From the NCBI GenBank assembly GCA_029861675.1, contig JAOTYV010000301.1, positions 1-5,604 on the forward strand: 5,604 nucleotides of DNA, read 5' to 3'. The notes beneath the pieces are model-generated. The model was not told the DNA's origin and made no database searches. It saw only the letters and a program-made list of their open reading frames with translations. Below, piece by piece: positions 1 to 5,342 of this stretch. Numbering within the stretch: the first letter of the stretch is position 1; each line of letters opens with the position of its first letter. The position numbers and the translations under genes are program-made. Source of the DNA: Alphaproteobacteria bacterium. Lineage in GTDB: Bacteria > Pseudomonadota > Alphaproteobacteria > UBA8366.

Positions 1-18
1 CGGCCCGTTTCCGGCCAT
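1..18 (-). CDS. Start of an unidentified protein, cut by the window edge
   Basis: An ATG at 18 (minus strand) opens a frame reading M-A-G-N-G-P that runs off the left edge. It lies 9 bases after the TAG stop of the dioxygenase gene. AGGAG, overlapping that stop, sits 6 bases before the ATG, which is good Shine-Dalgarno spacing. The arrangement is typical of a co-transcribed downstream gene, so this is probably the next gene of the minus-strand unit. Six residues are too few to suggest a function. Confidence 0.6.
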
Positions 19-24
19 CGCGAT

Positions 25-29
25 CTCCT
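25..29 (-). promoter_or_regulatory. Ribosome binding site of the left-edge gene
   Basis: Read on the minus strand, TAGGAGATCGCG precedes the ATG at 18. The AGGAG core overlaps the stop codon of the dioxygenase gene and is the main support for calling a gene at the window edge. It also suggests translational coupling with the dioxygenase. Confidence 0.6.
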
Positions 30-978
30 ATTCGGCGGCCGCCTCCCAGGCGGCGATGACCTTCTCGCCGGTAATCTGCGTCCGATGCATGACGCGGCGC
101 TGGGTCGCGTCGATCTCGGTCCGGTAATGCATGGCACACCGGTTGTCCCACAGCACCAGATCGCCGAGCGTCCAGATGTGCTCCATGGCGAATTCTTCCT
201 GCGTCGCATGTGCCCACAGCCGGTCGAGCAAATCCTCGCTCTCCTCGTTCGAGAGGCCCAATATGTGATTGGACGGCCAGACGCGGCGGCGGCCGAGATA
301 GAGCGCGCGCTTGCCGGTCACGGGATGGATGCGGACCAGCGGATGCACCGGGCCTTCGACCTCTTCCAGCGTGGTCGGCAGCTTGGCCGAGGGGCGCAGC
401 ACGCCGGCGCTGTTGCGGCTCGAATCGTGGCGCTGGTATTTACCCTCGATCTCCGTCTTCAAGTCGTCGGGCAGGGTTTCATAGGCCATGTACTGGTTGT
501 TGAAATAGGTATCGCCACCGCCGTTCACCGGCAGTTCCAGCGCGTACAGCATGCTTCCGGCGGGCGGGGTCTCCACATAGGAATTGTCGCTGTGCCACAC
601 CACTTCGTGGCTGCCGAGGCTCGAATTCGCCTTCGCCGGGTTGCCGTTTTCATCAAGGTTATTGATCGGCGTGATCTCCGGGTAGTCGGAAAGCTGATGG
701 CGGTTCTTCTCCTTGCCGCCGCGCAGGTAATAGGCCCGCGCGCCGCCGACCTGGACGCCGCCGAATATCTTCGACGCCTCGATGAGTTGCGGGTCGGTAA
801 TCTTCTTGCCGCGGAAGACCAGGATCAGGTGATCGGCCCAGGCCTGGCGCAGCGCTTGCCGGACGTCGTCCGGCACTGCTTGCGCGAAATCGACGCCCTT
901 GATCTCGGCGCCGAGCGCGCTGCCTGTGGGCACCGCTTCGAAGGATTCAAGTGTGTTGACCGGCTGCCGCGCCGCCAT
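28..978 (-). CDS. TauD/TfdA-family Fe(II)/2-oxoglutarate-dependent dioxygenase
   Basis: This is a 316-residue cytoplasmic oxygenase of the TauD/TfdA family. Such enzymes couple oxidative decarboxylation of 2-oxoglutarate to hydroxylation of a substrate, often releasing a sulfonate, ether or amine fragment. Visible residues match the TauD plan: the iron ligands His129 and Asp131 (WHSDNSY) and distal His284 (CAMHYR), with Arg295 and Arg299 at +11 and +15 from that His. This is the same spacing as TauD His255, Arg266 and Arg270, which hold 2-oxoglutarate. Thr157 (GGDTYFN) matches the TauD Thr that contacts the cosubstrate. The length is slightly above the usual 280-300. An open frame extends upstream to 1098, but the ATG at 978 was chosen because GGGAGACGAGG precedes it and the added residues look non-coding. 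It follows the hydrolase gene by 218 bases and is followed by another gene after 9 bases. The family assignment is firm. The substrate cannot be read from the sequence, and taurine specificity should not be assumed. Confidence 0.93.
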   Translation of the reverse strand: MAARQPVNTLESFEAVPTGSALGAEIKGVDFAQAVPDDVRQALRQAWADHLILVFRGKKITDPQLIEASKIFGGVQVGGARAYYLRGGKEKNRHQLSDYPEITPINNLDENGNPAKANSSLGSHEVVWHSDNSYVETPPAGSMLYALELPVNGGGDTYFNNQYMAYETLPDDLKTEIEGKYQRHDSSRNSAGVLRPSAKLPTTLEEVEGPVHPLVRIHPVTGKRALYLGRRRVWPSNHILGLSNEESEDLLDRLWAHATQEEFAMEHIWTLGDLVLWDNRCAMHYRTEIDATQRRVMHRTQITGEKVIAAWEAAAE

Positions 979-1015
979 GGCCTCGTCTCCCGTGCCTGTT
1001 TTCGCCTCGGATGAA

Positions 1016-1047
1016 ATGCCGTGTCTTGGAACGCCGCCGGACGGCAT
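1016..1047 (-). promoter_or_regulatory. Inverted repeat in the leader of the dioxygenase gene
   Basis: ATGCCGT at 1016-1022 is matched by its exact complement ACGGCAT at 1041-1047, 18 bases apart. It lies between a possible promoter and the dioxygenase start, so it could form a leader hairpin or be an operator. Seven paired bases with a long loop may also be chance in such GC-rich DNA. Confidence 0.25.
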
Positions 1048-1068
1048 CACCCGGCAGGGGCTCCGGCC

Positions 1069-1098
1069 ATTAAAGCACAATCCGAGGCTCAGGCCCAA
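1069..1098 (-). promoter_or_regulatory. Possible promoter of the dioxygenase gene
   Basis: On the minus strand, TTGGGC (1098-1093) and TTTAAT (1074-1069) are 18 bases apart. The -10 matches the sigma-70 consensus at 5 of 6 positions, the -35 only at its TTG. It sits in the 218-base gap between the hydrolase stop and the dioxygenase start and would give a leader of roughly 85 bases. This suggests the dioxygenase can be transcribed separately from the hydrolase. The prediction rests on hexamers only. Confidence 0.3.
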
Positions 1099-1138
1099 AT
1101 CGGCGCGCCAAAAATGCCGGCGCCGGGGCTCTTTCCGC

Positions 1139-1183
1139 CGTCATCCCGGACACGCGGCGAAGCCGCGCCGATCTGGGGTGACG
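1139..1183. repeat. REP-like imperfect palindrome
   Basis: A 45-base imperfect palindrome. The outer arms are CGTCATCCC (1139-1147) and GGGTGACG (1176-1183), pairing with one bulged base. The core is CGCGGC, GAA, GCCGCG (1153-1167), a 6-bp stem with a three-base loop. Palindromes with GTCATCCCGG arms are dispersed between genes in many alphaproteobacteria. It ends 13 bases past the hydrolase stop codon, where such elements often end or stabilise a transcript. Membership of a repeat family is inferred, because only one copy is in view. Confidence 0.5.
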
Positions 1184-1196
1184 GGCGGGGGCGTTT

Positions 1197-2069
1197 CTAC
1201 GCCAACCCCATCAGCCGGAGCCGCGCCTCGGTCAGCGGATTGTCGCGATCCGCCGTGTCGGTGAGGATGGTGAAGTGGTTGAGGCCGGGCATCTCGAAAA
1301 ACTCGACCGGCGCGTGGTCCTGCCATTCATCCGCGAGAGCCCGCGATTGGCGGCGGAATTCGTCGCTCTCGGCGCCGCCGACGGTGATCGCGATCGGCGC
1401 GTCGGTGGCGGGTTTCAGGAACATCGGGCTGTTGGCGCGCGCCATCTCCGGCGTCAGGCGCACTTCTTCCTGCACCGAAATGTTGATTACCGGCGCGATG
1501 TCGTAGACGCCGCTCAGCAGGGTCGCGCTCTTGACCAGGTCGCGCGGCAAATCGGGTTCGAAGCCGGGCCAGTCGGTCGCCATCAGCATCGCCGCCAGAT
1601 GACCGCCGGCGGAGTGGCCCGAGATGTGGAGCTTCGCCGGATCGCCGCCATGGGCATCCGGATTGCGTCCCAGGAAGGCGCAGCAGCGGCGCATCTGTTC
1701 GACGATTTCCGCGATCGTCACGGCGGGGCAGAGCGCGTAGTTGACCACGGCGACGATCGCGCCGGCATCGACCAGCGGGCCCGCGACGTAGCTGAAATTC
1801 TCCTTCACCCGCGAGCGCCAGAAACCGCCATGAATATAGACATGCACCGGCGCACCCGCCGGGTCGGCGGGGCGGAAGATGTCCATCGTCTCCATTTCGT
1901 GGCCGCCGTAGGCGACGGTGTAGGTGGCGTTGCCGGCGGCGGCGCGATAGGCCGCGCTCATCTCCTCGCCACGCGCAACGACCTCCTCGTGGTTGGCCAC
2001 GGTGGCCCGCGGGTTGAACTGCGCTTCCAGCTCCTCGGCCGAATAGCCGCGGAATATACCGTCATCCAT
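1197..2069 (-). CDS. Arylformamidase-like alpha/beta hydrolase
   Basis: This is a 290-residue alpha/beta hydrolase resembling the kynurenine formamidase (AFMID-type) branch, which hydrolyses N-formyl amides or related esters in the cytoplasm. The N-terminal region (GYSAEELEAQFNPR) is typical of that branch. The oxyanion-hole motif HGGFW is at 80-84, the nucleophile Ser153 lies in GHSAGGH, and the catalytic His265 is in GLNHF. The acid position, aligned with the animal formamidase motif FDSPEF, reads AESDEF here, so Glu234 may replace the usual Asp unless Asp236 serves. The ATG at 2069 was chosen because GGGAGG precedes it by 8 bases. ATGs at 2099 and 2213 lack such a site and add low-complexity residues. 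No signal peptide is seen. The gene diverges from the carboxyltransferase operon, with 142 bases between starts, suggesting shared control. No other kynurenine-pathway gene is present, so the true substrate is open. Confidence 0.88.
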   Translation of the reverse strand: MDDGIFRGYSAEELEAQFNPRATVANHEEVVARGEEMSAAYRAAAGNATYTVAYGGHEMETMDIFRPADPAGAPVHVYIHGGFWRSRVKENFSYVAGPLVDAGAIVAVVNYALCPAVTIAEIVEQMRRCCAFLGRNPDAHGGDPAKLHISGHSAGGHLAAMLMATDWPGFEPDLPRDLVKSATLLSGVYDIAPVINISVQEEVRLTPEMARANSPMFLKPATDAPIAITVGGAESDEFRRQSRALADEWQDHAPVEFFEMPGLNHFTILTDTADRDNPLTEARLRLMGLA

Positions 2070-2077
2070 TGTTCGAT

Positions 2078-2083
2078 CCTCCC
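2078..2083 (-). promoter_or_regulatory. Ribosome binding site fixing the hydrolase start
   Basis: On the minus strand GGGAGG is followed by 8 bases and the ATG at 2069. It is one of the strongest Shine-Dalgarno matches in the window and decides for this start over two upstream in-frame ATGs. Confidence 0.7.
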
Positions 2084-2119
2084 ATGCTGCTTCTCCCATG
2101 ATCGCGTTCCGGTCCCGGC

Positions 2120-2144
2120 CTTGCAAGCAGCCTTGCGGCGCAAG
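2120..2144. promoter_or_regulatory. Candidate operator with repeated CTTGC/GCAAG half-sites
   Basis: In the gap between the two divergent genes lie the perfect 8-bp palindrome CTTGCAAG (2120-2127) and, 4 bases on, CTTGC-GGC-GCAAG (2132-2144). A third CTTGC is at 2149-2153. Clustered dyads between divergent starts suit a repressor or activator controlling both directions, but no regulator gene is in the window and the binding protein is unknown. Confidence 0.35.
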
Positions 2145-2149
2145 CGCCC

Positions 2150-2179
2150 TTGCCGGGCGTCCCGCGCGCGGGATAGAAA
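2150..2179 (+). promoter_or_regulatory. Possible promoter of the carboxyltransferase operon
   Basis: TTGCCG (2150-2155) and TAGAAA (2174-2179) are 18 bases apart and lie 33 bases before the first start codon. Each hexamer is only a partial match (TTG of the -35, four of six of the -10). The position just after the dyad cluster is the main support. Confidence 0.22.
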
Positions 2180-2211
2180 TTGTGCAGGCTCCATTGCCCC
2201 GGAATTCATCC

Positions 2212-2394
2212 ATGCCCGACTACGATCCGCGTCTGCGCGAAATTCTCGATGCCTTCGAGGCGTCGCAATTCGACGACATCACCGTGCACTGCGCGGAGCT
2301 TCGGCTGCACGCGGTGAAGGAAGCGGCCGGCGCGGTGCGGGTCGTCGACGCGGCGGCGACAAGCCGCCACGGCAGCAAGGATCCGGCGGCATGA
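2212..2394 (+). CDS. 60-residue protein resembling the N-terminal segment of a biotin carrier protein
   Basis: A short acidic-then-Ala-rich protein opening the operon. Residues about 5-32 are predicted as a helix (DPRLREILDAFEAS) and then two short strands (DITVHCAELRLHAV). That helix-hairpin pattern is seen at the N-terminus of AccB-type biotin carboxyl carrier proteins, for example LEISEGEESVRIS in E. coli AccB, where the segment contacts biotin carboxylase. The rest is a short linker-like Ala/Val/Asp stretch. There is no biotinyl domain and no Met-Lys-Met site. The stop overlaps the carboxyltransferase start as ATGA, so the two are translationally coupled. The start is ATG 2212 behind a weak GGAA; an in-frame GTG at 2182 is possible. 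I infer a docking or assembly subunit. The similarity is by eye and short, so it could be an unrelated small protein. Confidence 0.6.
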   Translation: MPDYDPRLREILDAFEASQFDDITVHCAELRLHAVKEAAGAVRVVDAAATSRHGSKDPAA

Positions 2395-3869
2395 GTGGCG
2401 GCCGCAACATCGGCGTCATCGAAACGGCGCTCCGCGACGGGCAACAATGCCTGTGGGCGACCCGCATGCGGACCGAGGCGATGCTGCCGATCGCGGAGCG
2501 GATGGACGAGGCGGGCTACGACGCCATCGACATGATGGGCTCGATCCAGTTCGACGTCTGCATCCGCTACCTCAAGGAAAACCCGTGGGAGCGCCTCAAG
2601 CTGATGCGCCGGCGCATCCGCAACACGCCGCTCAAGGGCGGATTGCGCAGCAAGAGCCTGGTCACCTTCCGGGTGCTGCCGGACGACGTCGTGCATCTCT
2701 GGGTGCGGCTGCTGGTCGAGCACGGGTTGCGCAAGATCAGCGTGTTCGACGCGCTGTTCGATCTCGAAAACATCGTCGACACCATCAAGGTGGCGAAAGG
2801 AGCCGGCGCCGATGCGGGCGCGGCCCTGGTGTTCTGCGAAAGCCCGGTGCACACCGACGCACTCTATGTGGAAAAAACGCGGCAGTTGATCGACCGCACC
2901 GGGATCACCCATGTCATGCTGAAGGATTCCGGCGGGCTGCTGACCCCAGATCGGGTGCGCCAGCTGGTGCCCAAGCTAAAGGCGGTGATGGGCGATGTGC
3001 CGCTCGAGCTGCACACCCATTGCATGACCGGGCTGGGGCCGCTGGTCTATCTGGAGGGCATCAAGGCGGGCGCGGACATCGTGCAGACCGCCTCCGCGCC
3101 GCTCGCCAACGGGCCGTCGCAGCCGGAGACCCAAACGATGGTGCGCAATCTGCGTCAGGCCGGCTACGCGGTCGATGTGGATGACGGCGCGGTTGCCGAT
3201 CTCGCCGATCATCTGGCGCGGGTCGCGGCCCGCGAAGACAAGCCGGTCGGCGTGCCGATGGCCTACGACGCCTATCATTTCGACCATCAGATCCCCGGCG
3301 GCATGCTGACCAATCTGGAATCGCAGCTGCGCGGGTGCGGCCTGCTCGACCGGTACGACGCGGTGGTCCGCGAAGCGGTGCAGATCCGGCGCGAGTTGGG
3401 CTACCCGATCATGGTGACGCCGTTTGCCCAGCTCGTCGTCACCCAGGCGGTGCTCAACGTGATCAACGGGGAGCGCTACCGCGTGGTGCCGGACGAGGTA
3501 AAGCAATATGCGTTGGGATATTTCGGCACGCTGCTGGCGCCGGTCGACCCGGAGATCATGGACCGGATCGTCGAGAACGGATCGCAGACGATCTCGATGA
3601 TGCCGGTCGCGCCCGACCCTGCGGTGGCGGACATCCGGCGCGCCTATCCGCGCGCATCGGACGAGGAGCGGCTGCTGCGCTATATGTTTCTCGGCCAGCA
3701 CGTGGACGACATGCTGGCCGCGCCGCCGATCGATCAGCATTACGATGCGTCGATGCCGCCGATTGCGCGGTTGATTCAGGAGGCGTCAACGCGCAAGAAT
3801 ATCGCGGCGCTGACGATTCAGTCGGGCGACACGCGTCTCGCGCTTAAACGGAGCACCGGAGCACCATGA
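2391..3869 (+). CDS. Stand-alone carboxyltransferase of the oxaloacetate decarboxylase alpha / pyruvate carboxylase type, without biotin domain
   Basis: This 492-residue protein has the HMG-CoA-lyase-like TIM barrel and the following PYC/OADA domain that move CO2 between carboxybiotin and a 2-oxo acid or ketone. The motif ETALRDGQQCLWATRM is at 11-26. Metal ligands, by analogy with transcarboxylase 5S, are Asp16, His208 and His210 (ELHTHCMTG), and Lys178 (MLKDSGG) is the lysine that is carbamylated in the family. HQIPGGMLTNL at 299-309 is the usual OadA motif. Two core motifs deviate: GGATFD of OadA is MGSIQFD here, and KDMAG is KDSGG. OadA proteins run to about 590-610 residues and end in a biotinyl domain. 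This one stops earlier, with no MKM site, in a tail (about 456-488) resembling an AccB N-terminal segment. The start at ATG 2391, behind AAGGA, begins right at the domain; the longer open frame upstream is antisense to the hydrolase. It ends in an ATGA overlap with the CoA-transferase. Fold and chemistry are well supported; the substrate is unknown. Confidence 0.9.
   Translation: MSGGRNIGVIETALRDGQQCLWATRMRTEAMLPIAERMDEAGYDAIDMMGSIQFDVCIRYLKENPWERLKLMRRRIRNTPLKGGLRSKSLVTFRVLPDDVVHLWVRLLVEHGLRKISVFDALFDLENIVDTIKVAKGAGADAGAALVFCESPVHTDALYVEKTRQLIDRTGITHVMLKDSGGLLTPDRVRQLVPKLKAVMGDVPLELHTHCMTGLGPLVYLEGIKAGADIVQTASAPLANGPSQPETQTMVRNLRQAGYAVDVDDGAVADLADHLARVAAREDKPVGVPMAYDAYHFDHQIPGGMLTNLESQLRGCGLLDRYDAVVREAVQIRRELGYPIMVTPFAQLVVTQAVLNVINGERYRVVPDEVKQYALGYFGTLLAPVDPEIMDRIVENGSQTISMMPVAPDPAVADIRRAYPRASDEERLLRYMFLGQHVDDMLAAPPIDQHYDASMPPIARLIQEASTRKNIAALTIQSGDTRLALKRSTGAP
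3850..3865 (+). repeat. Tandem 8-bp duplication GGAGCACC x2 at a gene junction
   Basis: GGAGCACC occurs twice back to back directly before the ATG of the CoA-transferase A subunit. Each copy supplies a GGAG core, spaced 12 and 4 bases from the ATG, so the duplication provides two alternative ribosome binding sites. It also encodes the last residues of the carboxyltransferase. Confidence 0.85.
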
Positions 3870-4531
3870 AAAAGAAGAAGGCCGCGAGCCTCGAGGAAGC
3901 AATTTCGCACTTGCGGGACGAATCGGTCGTCCTGATCGGCGGGTTCGGCTACGGCGGCGTGCCGGAGCAGCTGATCGAAGGCGTTTGCGGCAGCGGTCTG
4001 CGCGGCCTGACCATCGTCAACAACAATGCCGGCACCGGACACACCGGCATCGCCCGGCTGCTCGAGGAAGGCTGCGTCGGCAAGATGATCTGCAGTTTTC
4101 CCTTCGCCAGCGAGTCGCATGTCTTCAAGGAGATGTACGCCGCCGGCAAGGTCGATCTGGAAGTGGTGCCGCAAGGAACCATGGCCGAGCGCATGCGCAA
4201 CGCGGGCGCGGGGCTCGGCGGCTTCCTGACACCGACCGGCGTCGGCACCGAAATTGCCGAAGGCAAGCCGGAGTTCGACGTCGACGGCAAGAAGTACATT
4301 CTCGAGAAACCGCTGCGCGGCGATTTCGCGTTGATCAAGGCCTACAAGGTGGATCCGCGCGGCAATCTGATCTATCGCAAGGCGGCCCGGAATTTCAACC
4401 CGGTGATGGCGATGGCCGCCGATTTTACCATTGCCGAAGTGGGCGAGGAGGTGCCAATGGACGCGCTCGATCCGGAGGCCATCGTGACGCCGAGCGTCTA
4501 TGTCGATTGTTTTCATGTAACCGGTGGATAA
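3866..4531 (+). CDS. 3-oxoacid CoA-transferase, subunit A (family I)
   Basis: This 221-residue alpha subunit belongs to the ScoA/AtoD/PcaI family. With its partner it moves CoA from a donor such as succinyl-CoA to a 3-oxo acid. The CoA-transferase 1 signature is visible as VLIGGFGYGGVP (22-33), deviating from the PROSITE-style pattern only at Glu19, where Gly or Asn is usual. NNNAGTG (52-58), SFPFASES (78-85), GTMAERMRNAGAG (104-116) and FLTPTGVGTEIAEGK (120-134) are further conserved blocks. The length is normal for a free alpha subunit. ATG 3866 overlaps the previous stop as ATGA and carries the duplicated GGAG just upstream. No catalytic Glu is expected here, as that lies in subunit B. The family and subunit role are secure. 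Whether the substrate is acetoacetate, 3-oxoadipate or another 3-oxo acid cannot be decided, so no symbol is given. Confidence 0.94.
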   Translation: MKKKKAASLEEAISHLRDESVVLIGGFGYGGVPEQLIEGVCGSGLRGLTIVNNNAGTGHTGIARLLEEGCVGKMICSFPFASESHVFKEMYAAGKVDLEVVPQGTMAERMRNAGAGLGGFLTPTGVGTEIAEGKPEFDVDGKKYILEKPLRGDFALIKAYKVDPRGNLIYRKAARNFNPVMAMAADFTIAEVGEEVPMDALDPEAIVTPSVYVDCFHVTGG

Positions 4532-4535
4532 AGCG

Positions 4536-5225
4536 ATGACCGTAAAAGTGACGGCTCCCGATAAACCGCTGCTCAGCCGCGATCAGATGGCGAAGCGGCT
4601 GGCGCAGGATCTCGAGGCGGATTGGGTGGTCAATATCGGCATCGGCATTCCGACCCAGGCGGTTGCCCATGTGCCGAAGGAACGGGATGTGATCCTGCAC
4701 AGTGAGAACGGCATCATCGGCATGGGGCCGCCGCCGGAACGCGAGGAAGATGTAGACCGCGACCTGATGAGCGCGGGTAAGGGGCCGGTGACGCTGGTCC
4801 CCGGCGGCGCCTTTGTTCATCACGCCGATTCGTTTTCGCTGGCGCGCGGCGGCCGGCTCGATTGTGCGGTGCTCGGCGCCTATCAGGTGGCGGCGAACGG
4901 CGATTTGGCCAATTGGAAAGTGCCGGGCGCGGGCTCCGGCAATATTGGCGGCGCGATGGATATCGCGGTTGGCGCCAAGCAGGTCTTTGCCATCATGACC
5001 CATGTATCGAAGGACGGGACGCCCAAGATTGTCGACCGGCTGACCTATCCGCCGACCGCGCTCGGCGTTGTTACCCGGGTCTACACGGATATGGCCGTCC
5101 TGTCGGTGACGCCCGACGGGTTCGTGCTTGAGGAAGTTGCGCCCGGGCTGAGCGTGGACGACGTCCAGGCCGCCTGTGACGCGAAGCTGATTCTGCCGCC
5201 GGAGATCCGCACCATCGCGGCCTGA
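4536..5225 (+). CDS. 3-oxoacid CoA-transferase, subunit B (family I)
   Basis: This 229-residue beta subunit carries the catalytic glutamate. The second CoA-transferase signature is complete, LHSENGIIG at 54-62, with Glu57 forming the glutamyl-CoA thioester. NIGIGIPT (33-40), PGGAFVHHADSFSLARGG (89-106), GDLANW (122-127), GGAMDIAVGAK (138-148) and RVYTDMAVL (181-189) are conserved. The stretches HHADSF and LGAYQV look closer to PcaJ-type (3-oxoadipate) than to ScoB-type subunits, where the first block reads as SAESF, but this is weak evidence for substrate. ATG 4536 was chosen, 4 bases after the partner's stop and behind GGTGGA. A GTG at 4524 would add four residues and lacks a ribosome binding site. 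It is the last clear gene of the operon. Confidence 0.94.
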   Translation: MTVKVTAPDKPLLSRDQMAKRLAQDLEADWVVNIGIGIPTQAVAHVPKERDVILHSENGIIGMGPPPEREEDVDRDLMSAGKGPVTLVPGGAFVHHADSFSLARGGRLDCAVLGAYQVAANGDLANWKVPGAGSGNIGGAMDIAVGAKQVFAIMTHVSKDGTPKIVDRLTYPPTALGVVTRVYTDMAVLSVTPDGFVLEEVAPGLSVDDVQAACDAKLILPPEIRTIAA

Positions 5226-5238
5226 GGCGATCAGCGAA

Positions 5239-5316
5239 ATGGATTTGTTGCAAGAGCTTGCGGGCAACGCCCGGTTGCAGGAACGGGCGCTGCCGATGCG
5301 GCGGGCGCGGGCGTGA
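5239..5316 (+). CDS. Possible 25-residue peptide after the CoA-transferase operon
   Basis: ATG 5239 starts 13 bases after the subunit B stop and reads MDLLQELAGNARLQERALPM followed by RRARA and TGA. TGAGG lies 11 bases before the ATG, a weak ribosome binding site. The first part would form an amphipathic helix and the end is Arg-rich. The TGA overlaps the start of the terminator-like hairpin, so it could be the true last frame of the operon. Coding cannot be shown from such a short stretch, and it may be untranslated trailer. Confidence 0.25.
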   Translation: MDLLQELAGNARLQERALPMRRARA

Positions 5317-5338
5317 CGCCGCCCTGCGCGCGGCGTTT
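5316..5338 (+). terminator. Weak terminator-like hairpin ending the operon
   Basis: ACGCCGC (5316-5322) pairs fully with GCGGCGT (5330-5336) around a 7-base loop. The run of T is short (TTT, then CC), so it is only a partial fit to an intrinsic terminator. Its place after the last operon gene and before an AT-rich control region supports the call. Confidence 0.45.
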
Positions 5339-5342
5339 CCGG

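Noticed and set aside
85..1014. Long plus-strand open frame opposite the dioxygenase
   Set aside because: It is antisense to a gene with complete catalytic motifs. The translation is Arg/Val/Ala-rich without recognisable domains, as expected from high-GC reverse frames.
1110..1130. Terminator on the minus strand (GC palindrome followed by TTTTT)
   Set aside because: The T run is present, but the palindrome CCGGCGCCGG leaves only about three stem pairs once a loop is allowed, so it is too weak to call.
2070..2213. Longer hydrolase starting at ATG 2213 or 2099
   Set aside because: The extra residues look non-coding, no ribosome binding site precedes these ATGs, and the ATG at 2069 has GGGAGG. 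The CATG at 2211-2214 gives starts on both strands only by coincidence.
1275..2390. N-terminal extension of the carboxyltransferase frame
   Set aside because: This stretch is antisense to the hydrolase and overlaps the small gene. The domain begins exactly at ATG 2391, which has a ribosome binding site and an ATGA overlap.
2220..2912. Minus-strand open frame opposite the small gene and carboxyltransferase start
   Set aside because: It is His/Arg/Asp-rich shadow sequence with no motif, opposite well-supported coding.
2976..3740. Minus-strand open frame opposite the carboxyltransferase
   Set aside because: It is a reverse-frame shadow with unusual His/Arg-rich composition and no recognisable domain.
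4524..4535. GTG start for CoA-transferase subunit B
   Set aside because: No Shine-Dalgarno sequence precedes it, while ATG 4536 has GGTGGA at good distance.
4425..5267. 280-residue minus-strand open frame opposite CoA-transferase B
   Set aside because: It is antisense to a gene with the complete catalytic signature, and its composition is that of a GC-rich shadow.
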